Shown here: one piece after another, positions 8,891-17,574 of the stretch
Layout of the letters: each line of letters opens with the position of its first letter
Position numbering within the stretch: the stretch's first letter is position 1
The notes under the pieces: generated by a model
Database searches by the model: none
What the model was told of the DNA's origin: nothing
What the model saw: only the letters and a program-made list of their open reading frames with translations
Program-made: the position numbers and the translations under genes
NCBI RefSeq assembly: GCF_016461715.1
Contig: NZ_JAEMUI010000016.1
Coordinates: 54,468 to 118,467 of the forward strand
DNA: 64,000 bases
Source: Marinomonas spartinae
GTDB lineage: Bacteria > Pseudomonadota > Gammaproteobacteria > Pseudomonadales > Marinomonadaceae
Direction of reading: 5' to 3'

Positions 8891-10123
8891 TTAAAGTCTT
8901 AAGCCTAACATTCTCTTTAGGGTCATTTCTTGATGGGGCGTTAATGGTTCAGCTTCTTCCATGCTGATACGCCTTCCCCAAGTATACCATGCTTTGACGG
9001 CGTCTTTTTGTAGTCCCCTTGCCAGTAGGTTCTGAACTTCTAGACGGAAAGAATTGGTGATAACCTCAGGGTTATTCTGTCCAATCTTTCGTAACCGAGT
9101 CAGTGCTCGATTAAATTTTTCGATCAGTCTTGGGGCTTCAATATTGTTTTCGATTAGCTCGGTAATGGTCCTTAAATAATCGTAGTAAAGCGCTGGCGTA
9201 TCACTATTATTGTTTTTGGTGCTGCGGATGGCTTTTGAGAAGGCTTGCTCTGCTGTGAGCCAGTCCTCTAAATCGATGCTAATTCTTCCTAACCGCAAGG
9301 AGCGTTCATAGGAGCGAGGAGAGACGATCAGCGCTTTAATAATGATTTCTTGAGCATCCTTTGGTTGATTAAGCTCTAAATATAGGTCGCCTAGTAGATC
9401 ATAAGCAGAGAAAAAGTATTGGTTTAATTCAATCGTCTGTTCAAGTGCTACAACCGCTTGCTTGAGTTGATTGAGCTTGATATGACATTGTGCCATACCA
9501 AAATGGGCCCATGACAGCTCGTTATTACGTTGCAAAACCTTAGTATAATGAGTACTGGCAGCTTGGTATTCTCCTCGCTGATAGAGACTTTCCCCCATCA
9601 CTCGAAGACATTGGCTGGCATATTGAGGGTAGTGTTTAATAATGGCTTTTGCTACACGTTCAAGCGTAATGTAATCCTTCTGTTTTCTGGCTTGATGGGC
9701 AAGGTCAAAGATGATTCTTTGTTTAACGACGCGTTTTAGACGGCGATGGAATGCCGCCGGGGTAAAGGGCTTCACTAAATAGCAGTCGGGCTGGTATTCT
9801 AAAATACTGACTACGCTTTCATAGGCTCGGTCTGCTGTAATCATCATAAAAATCACGGGATGATCAAGGCTGTAATGTTTACGTGTGGCTTCAAGTATCT
9901 GCTGACCATTGATTTTATTGTCAGCATTAAAGTCAGAAAGAATAATATCGTATTGGATGGCTTGAATGCGTTTAATGGCGGATTGATCAGATATTTCAAA
10001 ATCTATTTTCTCATAGCCTAACGATACCATTAATGACTTCAGTAAAAAGCGCATCTCAGCAATGCTTTCGATGATAAGGACGCGTTGTTCTGCTGCTGCA
10101 CCGGATTTTGTAATCACTTCCAT
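8891..10123 (-). CDS. Receiver-domain protein with TPR repeats (copy 1)
   Basis: The protein has 410 residues from ATG 10123, which has AAGG upstream; a TTG at 10129 is the alternative. Residues about 13-130 form a response-regulator receiver with phospho-acceptor D64 (ILSDFN) and the conserved lysine in YLVKPF. Residues about 150-270 hold TPR-like helical pairs (GESLYQRGEYQAASTHY, AWAHFGMAQCHIKLNQ, AYDLLGDLYLELNQ). The usual acidic pair after the first strand is E19-S20 instead of ED or DD, which may weaken Mg2+ binding. There is no DNA-binding or enzymatic output domain, so output is probably protein-protein contact. It lies directly downstream of a close paralogue (10243-11535) in the same direction, an evident tandem duplication. 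Confidence 0.85.
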   Translation of the reverse strand: MEVITKSGAAAEQRVLIIESIAEMRFLLKSLMVSLGYEKIDFEISDQSAIKRIQAIQYDIILSDFNADNKINGQQILEATRKHYSLDHPVIFMMITADRAYESVVSILEYQPDCYLVKPFTPAAFHRRLKRVVKQRIIFDLAHQARKQKDYITLERVAKAIIKHYPQYASQCLRVMGESLYQRGEYQAASTHYTKVLQRNNELSWAHFGMAQCHIKLNQLKQAVVALEQTIELNQYFFSAYDLLGDLYLELNQPKDAQEIIIKALIVSPRSYERSLRLGRISIDLEDWLTAEQAFSKAIRSTKNNNSDTPALYYDYLRTITELIENNIEAPRLIEKFNRALTRLRKIGQNNPEVITNSFRLEVQNLLARGLQKDAVKAWYTWGRRISMEEAEPLTPHQEMTLKRMLGLRL

Positions 10124-10242
10124 GGTCAACCTTGATATGGATGAGGTTAGTTTAGACGTCTATATAGTCTAGAAGAAAATACAGACCTCTCTCCTATTTT
10201 TTGCTCGCATTCGATTTTTGCTAGGGGGAAATAAACGCTTTA

Positions 10243-11535
10243 TTAGAGTAAGCCGAGTCGCTTTTTTAACGTTAACTCTTGTGCAAGGGTTAGCGCAGAT
10301 GCTTCTCCCTTTTCAATAAGTTTGCTCCATAGCTGCCAGGAGCGAATCGCTTCGCCAAGATGGTTTCTATATAGCAATTGTTGGATTTCAAGACGAAAAG
10401 AATTGGATAAGACATTGGGATTAGATTGACCTAAACTTCTTAGTCGAGATAACGCACGTCTAAATTTATCCTGCAATCTTGTGCATTCTATGCCTTGTTC
10501 GAGCATGGAAGTAAGTGTCTTTAAATAGTCGTAATATAATTCAACATTTTCTGAACTTGTATCTTTCGCGAGGCGAATGGCTCGGGAAAGCGATTGTTCT
10601 GCTATGGTCCAATCTTGTATTTCGACACTAATGCGTCCTAGTCTATGGGATCGTTCAACGGATCTTGGTGAATTTTCCAAGGCTCTCAGTATCGCTGATT
10701 GGGCTTTTTCGAGGTTTCCCATTTTGCTATGGACATCGGCAAGTAGGTCGTAAGCTGAGAGAAAATGTTTACTGAGGGCAACGGTTTTTTCAAGGTGATT
10801 TATGGCAGAAGGAAATTCGTCAAATTCCACATCACATTGTGCCATCCCATAATAAGCCCATGCCAGTGTGCTATTACCTTCGACCACCATAGCATAGTGC
10901 TGTTTAGCCTGCTTATATTGCTTGCGTTTATAAAGGGATTCACCTATCACTTTCAAGCACATGCTGGCGTATTGTGGATATTGTTTTAGAATGTCACGAG
11001 CATGCTTTTCCATGGCCTCGCAGTCATCTTTTTTTCTTGCCTGATCGACCACGGAAAAGATCTTTTTCTGGCCGATAATTTTGTTAAAACGACGATGAAA
11101 TGACGAAGGCGGGAAAGGCTTAACCAAATAACTATCGGGTTCATATTCTACGGCGCTGACAACACTTTCGTAAGCGGTGTCAGCGGTAATCATCATAAAA
11201 ATAGCAGAATGGTCCAAGGAGTAATTTTTACGAGTGGTCTCAAGAATGTGTTGCCCATCAATGTTGCCACCTAGGTTGTAATCCGATAAAACAATATCGT
11301 ATTTAAAGTTCAAGATACGCTTAAGCCCACCTTGTCCTGATGGCTCTACATCAATTTTTTCATAACCCAGCGAGGTCATTAAAGATTTAAGCATTAAGCG
11401 CATTTCCGCAATGTCTTCGATAATAAGAACGCGCTTGTCGGTAATGCTGTTTTTAGGTGTGTCTACTGTTATGGAGCTGGTTGCAGCGAAGTCAACCTGA
11501 GTTATGTCTGACATACGACTCTCTGACGTTAGCAT
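10243..11535 (-). CDS. Receiver-domain protein with TPR repeats (copy 2)
   Basis: The 430-residue paralogue of the protein at 8891-10123 aligns along its whole length. The receiver is intact: acidic pair E40-D41, acceptor D85 (VLSDYN), Thr in MMITAD, and Lys in YLVKPF. TPR-like helices follow (GESLYKRKQYKQAKQHY, AWAYYGMAQCDVEFDE, AYDLLADVHSKMGN, RALENSPRSVERSHRLG). No histidine kinase is encoded in the window, so its partner is elsewhere. The start could be 11535 (AGGG upstream) or the second Met at 11514. The two genes are 119 bp apart and might share a transcript. Confidence 0.87.
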   Translation of the reverse strand: MLTSESRMSDITQVDFAATSSITVDTPKNSITDKRVLIIEDIAEMRLMLKSLMTSLGYEKIDVEPSGQGGLKRILNFKYDIVLSDYNLGGNIDGQHILETTRKNYSLDHSAIFMMITADTAYESVVSAVEYEPDSYLVKPFPPSSFHRRFNKIIGQKKIFSVVDQARKKDDCEAMEKHARDILKQYPQYASMCLKVIGESLYKRKQYKQAKQHYAMVVEGNSTLAWAYYGMAQCDVEFDEFPSAINHLEKTVALSKHFLSAYDLLADVHSKMGNLEKAQSAILRALENSPRSVERSHRLGRISVEIQDWTIAEQSLSRAIRLAKDTSSENVELYYDYLKTLTSMLEQGIECTRLQDKFRRALSRLRSLGQSNPNVLSNSFRLEIQQLLYRNHLGEAIRSWQLWSKLIEKGEASALTLAQELTLKKRLGLL

Positions 11536-11796
11536 TCTAACCCTATTGCCAATAAACGGGTAGGGTGAGCGGTAATTCTATGACTCTGTTTATAACATAT
11601 TTTTACACATTTGTTATATCAAACGAGCAACGATTACGTCAATTTCTACGCAAAGTCACTTTTGATTCACTGAAATTGGCGATAATACGTTTCTCATAGT
11701 CTGCTTAGGCATGCTACTTTGTTTGTACTAAGAACTGAATCACACTCTATAAGTGTTTTTCGTGGTATTTCCAATTTTTTAAAAGAGGAAAAATGA

Positions 11797-12177
11797 ATGT
11801 TTAGTCATGTGATGGTTGGCGCGAACGATATTGAAGAGTCAAAAACATTCTACGATGCTGTTTTTCAAGTGTTAGGGCACCCTCCCGGATCGATTAACCC
11901 CGAAGGACAATGCTTTTACTTTGCGGATAATAATGTTTTTGCATTAACAAGACCGCTAAACGGTCAACCTGCAACCCATGGTAATGGCACGACCATTGGC
12001 TTTTTAGCAAAGTCTACCAAGTTGGTTGATACTTGGCATGAGGTTGGAGTGGCTCATGGTGGTGTTCCTTGCGAGGATCCACCAGGAGTACGTGATTTTG
12101 AGGATAGGCAGTACTATATTGCGTATTTACGTGACCCCGCTGGTAATAAAATATGTGCATTACACAGCATATCGTAA
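11797..12177 (+). CDS. VOC-family (glyoxalase-like) protein
   Basis: This 126-residue protein follows the VOC fold pattern: FSHVMVGANDIEESKTFYDAVFQ opens the first module, and RDPAGNKICALH closes the second with the typical DPxGN turn. The start ATG 11797 has AGAGGA upstream. The His-rich middle (GVAHGG) and the DPxGN motif suggest a metal-dependent lyase or binding protein of the lactoylglutathione-lyase-like group. It is monocistronic and convergent with the lipoprotein gene at 12227. The substrate is unknown. Confidence 0.87.
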   Translation: MFSHVMVGANDIEESKTFYDAVFQVLGHPPGSINPEGQCFYFADNNVFALTRPLNGQPATHGNGTTIGFLAKSTKLVDTWHEVGVAHGGVPCEDPPGVRDFEDRQYYIAYLRDPAGNKICALHSIS

Positions 12178-12186
12178 AAAACTTTT

Positions 12187-12220
12187 TTCAGTAAAAAGGT
12201 TCCTAGACCTTTTTACTGAA
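12187..12220 (-). terminator. Rho-independent terminator of the lipoprotein gene
   Basis: A perfect 14-bp inverted repeat (TTCAGTAAAAAGGT and its complement) with a 6-nt loop lies seven bases beyond the stop of the minus-strand gene. On the minus strand it is followed by AAAAGTTTTTT. It also separates the convergent VOC gene and may act weakly on that strand. Confidence 0.85.
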
Positions 12221-12226
12221 AGTGGG

Positions 12227-13501
12227 TTAATTGCTGTTACTTTGAGGTGACGTGGTCTCTATTTTCTGAGTGTCACTTTGTTTCACTGATGTTGTTATTG
12301 TTTGTGGCGATGACGGTGTCGTTTTGGTTGGATTTATTGTTGCCAACAGTTCTGATAGCCTTTTTTCTAATGAGTTTGCATAGCTTGTTTTGTTTAACAG
12401 CTTGGTGTTTAGCGATGTGATTTGTGCCGCCAGTTCTTCCAGTTGATCTTTTTGCTTTGTTACTTGCTCACTTAGTGCCATGTTCTGTTGTTCTAATGCT
12501 TGCTCGTTTTTCATATTGTGATCAATAAAAGTAGCAATGGCTTTGCCTTGTTGGCTGATTGGTTCATTACGTTTGTCTGCAGCCCCCAGTTTACTCGAAA
12601 TCGTTAAGAGAATATCTTCGATATTTACAATGTAATTTTCATAAGCACTGCTTGGTAAGGCTTGTAATTGTTTGACTGCAATGGCGACTTGCTTAGCATG
12701 TTGGATAGCAAAGATGGCTTCTTCTGCTTTTTCTTTGATTTTGCTAATGGCTCGCGGCTCAGCGTTAATAAAGGCTTCTGCAGCCGTCACAGACGCGGCA
12801 GCTTGAGCCAAGGTTTTTGGTGCATAATCACCAATCTGGTCTTTTTTTAACTGATTGAGTTGTTGGTTCGCATCGGCTAAATAGATTTTAGTGATCGTTT
12901 TCACTTCTAGAGCACGTTGTTTTACAAGCAAATCAGGTTGGGCGCTGATGGCGGCATTCATTTTGTCGTTTGCAATGTCGTCAACTAGGTTTTTCAATTC
13001 ATTATTCAGTTGTTTGACCGTATTGGGGTAGTACTTATCTGCCCCAATTTTGGTGAGCTGTGCTTTGTAGTCGAATGCACTTTCGAGAGTGCTCATTGCA
13101 TTGCTGCGGATATTTTGAGCTTTCGTTAAGTGGGCGTTGAATTTGGTTATGTCTGACTGAGCCGCTTCCAGGTTGGTTTTTGAGCTGAAAAAACCACTGC
13201 TACTGTTTGCTTTAGATGGGTCTAAGGCAAATTCACCATAGTACTCTTTCGCCTCAGCAAGGGCTTTTCTTGCCTCTTTCATTTGTTCTGTTGCGAACCA
13301 ATCGAGTTCATCGCTTTTGGCGGATTCTAATGCCATGTCAGCTTGATCTAAGGCGTTTTTTACTGTGTTAATATCTGAGGCAGTTTTTGATTTCGCTGCA
13401 TCCTTTGCTAGGCTGGCGGTTGAGTCTGGATTAGAGGCGCAACCCACTAAAGTAAAGGTGAGTGTTGTGACGAGGGCAGCAATTTTCAGCTCGTGTCTCA
13501 T
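12227..13501 (-). CDS. Coiled-coil lipoprotein, function unknown
   Basis: The 424-residue protein starts at ATG 13501 with GGAG six bases upstream. It has a lipoprotein signal peptide ending in the lipobox LVGC (Cys about residue 21), then CASNPDSTAS. With Asn, not Asp, at +3 by this reading, outer-membrane sorting is likely but not certain. The rest is almost wholly helical, rich in Ala, Lys, Gln and Glu, with a segment (about residues 45-110) resembling DUF4398 and a strong coiled coil near the end (about 330-395: NEQALEQQNMALSEQVTKQ and following). The tail is Thr/Ser/Pro-rich. Such proteins may bridge the envelope or scaffold OmpA-like partners, but no partner is adjacent. Confidence 0.8.
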   Translation of the reverse strand: MRHELKIAALVTTLTFTLVGCASNPDSTASLAKDAAKSKTASDINTVKNALDQADMALESAKSDELDWFATEQMKEARKALAEAKEYYGEFALDPSKANSSSGFFSSKTNLEAAQSDITKFNAHLTKAQNIRSNAMSTLESAFDYKAQLTKIGADKYYPNTVKQLNNELKNLVDDIANDKMNAAISAQPDLLVKQRALEVKTITKIYLADANQQLNQLKKDQIGDYAPKTLAQAAASVTAAEAFINAEPRAISKIKEKAEEAIFAIQHAKQVAIAVKQLQALPSSAYENYIVNIEDILLTISSKLGAADKRNEPISQQGKAIATFIDHNMKNEQALEQQNMALSEQVTKQKDQLEELAAQITSLNTKLLNKTSYANSLEKRLSELLATINPTKTTPSSPQTITTSVKQSDTQKIETTSPQSNSN

Positions 13502-13759
13502 GTGTACTCCGTTAGAAAAGCCTATTTGAATAAGATGTGATTGGTGCAAAATGATCATATGACGGTATGGTCATGATCATTTTAAGCACTAGGTAAATTA
13601 AAGCATAAAAACCACTTCAATTTGCTTTAAATTTACAATATTCGCTGGGTCTTTTTATTCGTATACTGGCTCTTATGGGCTGTCATAATACATGAAGGCT
13701 ACCGAGTCCTCTGTTAGCACTGATGGTGCTTGGATAGTACTCATGACTTCTATTTTCTA

Positions 13760-14608
13760 CTAAGAATCAGTTTTTTTACTAATAAGCCATTGATTGCGAA
13801 GTTGGTTCAAATAAAAGAGAAAAGCAATAGCGATAATTAGGGTGACTTCAAAATGTCCTTGTGGGTAGCCACCATTGTGAAACGGTAAGGTGACAACACA
13901 ATACAGAGGGATAACCATGGCAATCCACTGGGACAATGCGGATTTGCAAAAATGATAGTGCTTTGCAACCTTATAACAAGCTAGGCCACACAATAAACCA
14001 ATAGCGCCTCCGACTAGAACATCAATTGGCCAGTGAGCCCCTACCATCACGCGACTGAACATAATGAGCAGTAAGACGCAAACAATAGCAATACGCTGTT
14101 GTGTGTTTTTTGCTATCACGAGGAAAAAAGTGGCAATAACACCTGCTGTTGCCGAATGTCCCGAAGGAAAACTGTTGGTATGTAGCAGTTTACCAACTAG
14201 ATGAAAGCTTCCTTCTGGTAATACGCTGCCAGGTCTCTCCATAGAAAAAAAGGCTTTCATACCATGGGTAATCAAGGTGGTTGGAATGATGGCAATAATG
14301 GTGGCTGATAGCAATTTGGGGTGAATATAAATCACAAAAAGCAATAGAGCGATAGCTACTTGAGTATCGCCTAACAGCGTGATGGAAGACCATATATTAT
14401 CAGGGATAACGCTGCCTAATGAGTTAAGCACGAGGAAACTGGAATGGTAGCCGCCCATCAGCCAGAGTCCTAAAGCGGTAATAAACAATACACCACTTAG
14501 CGTTAATACAAAACGTAGGGGAATCATACTAGTCTTGCTTGACTCTGTGTTTGATAGCAAATGACACCGAAAAAATTTAGGTATGTGAAACAAACCGACC
14601 ATCTCCAT
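13760..14608 (-). CDS. PAP2-family membrane phosphatase
   Basis: The 282-residue protein shows all three acid-phosphatase motifs of the PAP2 family: KAFFSMERP (KX6RP), PSGHSAT, and SRVMVGAHWPIDVLVG. Six or more hydrophobic segments surround them. Family members remove phosphate from undecaprenyl pyrophosphate, phosphatidic acid or lipid A at the periplasmic face. The start is uncertain: 14608 has no clear ribosome site, and the Met at residue 28 (MIPLRF) sits closer to the first membrane helix. It is not in an operon. It differs from the shorter PAP2 protein at 35641. Confidence 0.88.
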   Translation of the reverse strand: MEMVGLFHIPKFFRCHLLSNTESSKTSMIPLRFVLTLSGVLFITALGLWLMGGYHSSFLVLNSLGSVIPDNIWSSITLLGDTQVAIALLLFVIYIHPKLLSATIIAIIPTTLITHGMKAFFSMERPGSVLPEGSFHLVGKLLHTNSFPSGHSATAGVIATFFLVIAKNTQQRIAIVCVLLLIMFSRVMVGAHWPIDVLVGGAIGLLCGLACYKVAKHYHFCKSALSQWIAMVIPLYCVVTLPFHNGGYPQGHFEVTLIIAIAFLFYLNQLRNQWLISKKTDS

Positions 14609-14956
14609 AAAAAGTAGGAATATTTGAAATTATTATTAAGCATACACTTAGTTAGGTGAAAATTTCATGAACTTTTTATGCGCTTTTTGTGTTTTTTTAG
14701 GTGGGATTGTGTGTTTTTGTAATTCGATATGCTTTTTTGTGAGGTGGAATAATTCGTTAGAAGAAGGGAAGTACGTGTTTGTTGGGGGAAGGCACAAAAA
14801 AACCACCTTAGCTTTTCACTAAAGTGGTTTTAAATCCATTAACAAAGCAGCAGGATGGTGTGTATATTGCCATCTTGTTGGTCTAGAAAATCGTTTTGGA
14901 TGTAGACTTTCTAGCTTTTCTATTTCATCTGTTTGCTAATCAGGGGATAGACTGGA
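14609..14956. other. Intergenic region between the polyamine operon and the PAP2 gene
   Basis: This 348-bp AT-rich stretch holds the terminator of the polyamine operon (14799-14831) at its left part and presumably the promoter of the PAP2 gene at its low-coordinate end. I see no coding potential and no further clear structure. Confidence 0.6.
14799..14831 (-). terminator. Rho-independent terminator of the nspC operon
   Basis: A 13-bp stem with one mismatch (AAAACCACCTTAG against its partner 14819-14831) and a 7-nt loop is followed on the minus strand by a run of seven T. It lies about 125 bp beyond the stop of the carboxynorspermidine synthase gene. Confidence 0.8.
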
Positions 14957-16195
14957 TTAAGGTGTAAAAGGGCGGTCGCCGTTTTCATCCTTAATACGAG
15001 TTGGTAATCCCATGGTGTTTAACAGATTTAGGAAAGGTTTAGGATCAAGCTGCTCAACATTACGCATTTCTTTTGCATCCCATGTGCCATTGGCAACAAG
15101 AATAGCGGCGGCCACCGGTGGTACGCCTGCGGTGTAAGAAATCCCTTGGCTACCGACTTCGTTATAGGCGTCTTTATGGTCCGCTACGTTGTAGATAAAG
15201 ACTTCTTTTTCTTGTCCGTCTTTAATGCCTTTGACAACATCGCCGATACAGGTTTTGCCAGTGTAATCAGGAGCAAGAGAGGAGGGATCAGGTAAAACCG
15301 CTTTCACCACTTTCAGTGGAACGACTTCCAAGCCTTCTGCTGTTTTGACAGGCTGCTCTGATAGTAATCCGAGGCTTTTCAAGACAGTAAATACATTGAT
15401 GTAATGCTCGCCAAAGCCCATCCAAAAACGTACGTTTGGTACATCTAAGTTTTGAGAAAGTGAATGAACTTCGTCGTGGCCTGTCATATAAGCCGTCTGT
15501 TTGCCAACAACAGGCAGGTCATCCGTACGGCTGATTTCGAACATTTTGTTTTCTTGCCATGCATTATTTTGCCAAGAATAGACGCGTCCAGTGAATTCTC
15601 GGAAGTTAATTTCAGGGTCGAAGTTCGTGGCAAAATATTTGCCATGGCTGCCCGCGTTGATATCAATGATGTCGATATCACTTACGGTATCAAAGTAGTC
15701 GTTATAGGCAAGCGCAGCGTAAGCGTTTACTACGCCTGGATCAAAGCCTACGCCTAGAATGGCAGTAATACCTTTTGCTTTACAAGCGTCACGGCGTTGC
15801 CATTCGTAGTTGGCATACCAAGGTGGGGTTTCACAAATTTTTGTTGGGTCTTCATGGATTGCGGTGTCTAAGTAGGCAGCCCCTGTTTCCATGCAGGCTT
15901 CAAGTACAGACATGTTGATGAAGGCTGAACCGACGTTAATAACGATTTGTGATTCGGTTTCTTGAATTAATTTTACAGTGGCTGGCACGTCCAGAGCGTT
16001 TAGGGCGAATGCTTGAATACGACCCTCAACTTTCATACTGCCTTTGTCTAGGACACTGGCTACAATATCGTCGCATTTCGAAACGCTACGTGAAGCAATT
16101 GCGATATTGCCCAGTGTGTCATTGTGTTGGGCGCATTTGTGGGCTACTACACGAGCCACGCCTCCGCCGCCGATGATTAAGACATTTTTTTTCAT
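14957..16195 (-). CDS. Carboxynorspermidine synthase (saccharopine dehydrogenase family)
   Basis: The 412-residue protein starts at ATG 16195 (MKKNVLIIGGGGVARVVAHK), with a dinucleotide-binding glycine-rich loop right at the N-terminus; the longer reading from 16255 is not needed. It belongs to the saccharopine dehydrogenase-like family, and its placement 59 bp downstream of nspC identifies it as carboxynorspermidine/carboxyspermidine dehydrogenase. This enzyme condenses aspartate beta-semialdehyde with diaminopropane or putrescine using NADPH. The product is decarboxylated by NspC to norspermidine or spermidine. This is the alternative polyamine route known in Vibrio and many other bacteria. 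Which diamine is used cannot be read from the sequence. Confidence 0.9.
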   Translation of the reverse strand: MKKNVLIIGGGGVARVVAHKCAQHNDTLGNIAIASRSVSKCDDIVASVLDKGSMKVEGRIQAFALNALDVPATVKLIQETESQIVINVGSAFINMSVLEACMETGAAYLDTAIHEDPTKICETPPWYANYEWQRRDACKAKGITAILGVGFDPGVVNAYAALAYNDYFDTVSDIDIIDINAGSHGKYFATNFDPEINFREFTGRVYSWQNNAWQENKMFEISRTDDLPVVGKQTAYMTGHDEVHSLSQNLDVPNVRFWMGFGEHYINVFTVLKSLGLLSEQPVKTAEGLEVVPLKVVKAVLPDPSSLAPDYTGKTCIGDVVKGIKDGQEKEVFIYNVADHKDAYNEVGSQGISYTAGVPPVAAAILVANGTWDAKEMRNVEQLDPKPFLNLLNTMGLPTRIKDENGDRPFTP

Positions 16196-16254
16196 AGTAA
16201 CAATCTCTTTAATGTTTAGTGTCGCGGTGTTTTTGCCGTTTTCATAAACGGTCA

Positions 16255-17352
16255 TTAAGATAAATTTTGCATAAAGTCGTTGTAATGAAATTCTTTAACG
16301 ACCTCAACGTTGCCATCCAATTGGCGTACGGCAATAGACGGCATTTTTACACCGTTGAACCAGTTCTTTTTCACCATGGTATAACCTGCGGCATCTTGAA
16401 AAGACAAACGGTCTCCTACTTCTAGCACTTTGTTAAATTTGAATTCGCCAAAAATATCGCCAGCCAAACAAGATTTACCACAAATCATGTACTCATAGTC
16501 ACCTTCACATGGGGACATTTTCGCATTTTCACGATAAATTAGCAGATCAAGCATATGGGCTTCGATGGAACTATCGACAACGGCGAGATGTTTGCCATTA
16601 AACAATGTGTCTAACACCGTCACTTCGAGAGTGGTACTGTTAGTAATCGCCGCTTCGCCTGGTTCAAGATAGACTTGAACACCATATTGCTCGGAAAAGC
16701 TTTTGAGTCGTTGACAGAATCGATCTAATGGGTAGTCTTCACCTGTAAAATGAATGCCACCACCTAGACTGATCCATTGCATTTTGGCAATCAAATGGCC
16801 AAAACGTGCTTCGATCAGTGTGAGCATTTCATCGAAACGCGCAAAATCACTGTTTTCACAGTTGTTATGGAACATAAAACCTGAGATATCATCGATGATG
16901 GTGGCGATTTTTTCGGGATCCCATTCACCAAGACGACTAAAAGGGCGTGCTGGATCAGCAATGATAAATTCTGATGTGCTGACTTGTGGATTCACTCGCA
17001 ACCCACGGGTCTTATCTTTGCTTATATCTTTAAAGCGAGAGAATTGACCAATGGAGTTGAAAATGATCTTGTCACTGTTGTCGAGCACTTCGGCTATTTC
17101 ATCATCGGCGTAGGCCACGCTGTAGGCATGTGTTTCACCCTGGAACTTCTCTTTGCCGAGTTTGACCTCGTATAAGGAAGAGGAAGTCGTGCCATCCATG
17201 TATTCTTGCATTAAGTCAAAGACAGACCATGTGGCAAAGCATTTCAACGCCAGTAATGACTTGGCACCAGATTGTTTTCGCACATAAGCAATCTTTTCTA
17301 AGTTCTTTAGAAGGTTGGCTTTATCAATGAGGTAATAAGGTGTCTTGATCAT
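16255..17352 (-). CDS. nspC: Carboxynorspermidine/carboxyspermidine decarboxylase
   Basis: The 365-residue protein is a fold-type III PLP decarboxylase. MIKTPYYLIDK at the N-terminus, the PLP lysine in SLLALKCFATWSVF, the glycine-rich SLGGGIHF, YLEPGEA, and CGKSCLAGD near the C-terminus match NspC. It removes CO2 from carboxynorspermidine or carboxyspermidine in the cytoplasm. The start at ATG 17352 agrees with family N-termini although the ribosome site is poor; TTG 17445 would add 31 residues without similarity. It is the first gene of a two-gene operon. In Vibrio the product norspermidine also signals through NspS/MbaA to c-di-GMP and biofilm, and several c-di-GMP genes lie in this window, though no NspS homologue is seen. 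Confidence 0.93.
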   Translation of the reverse strand: MIKTPYYLIDKANLLKNLEKIAYVRKQSGAKSLLALKCFATWSVFDLMQEYMDGTTSSSLYEVKLGKEKFQGETHAYSVAYADDEIAEVLDNSDKIIFNSIGQFSRFKDISKDKTRGLRVNPQVSTSEFIIADPARPFSRLGEWDPEKIATIIDDISGFMFHNNCENSDFARFDEMLTLIEARFGHLIAKMQWISLGGGIHFTGEDYPLDRFCQRLKSFSEQYGVQVYLEPGEAAITNSTTLEVTVLDTLFNGKHLAVVDSSIEAHMLDLLIYRENAKMSPCEGDYEYMICGKSCLAGDIFGEFKFNKVLEVGDRLSFQDAAGYTMVKKNWFNGVKMPSIAVRQLDGNVEVVKEFHYNDFMQNLS

Positions 17353-17574
17353 GGCTGCTTGCCTGTCCGCAAAAGGGCGTATTTTAGTGCAAATAAGGGG
17401 CGTTTTTCCACCGTGCGAGAAGTCTTTTTTGGGGCAATTTTGCAATCTTAGTTATTTCCCCGTCTTTTTTTCAGTTAAGTTGGGCTTGATAACATATTCT
17501 CTGGTTCTCCTGTGTCTATGGCTAGCCAGAGACTGTTCACAAATTATTGATAATAGAGAATAAATATGACGTTT

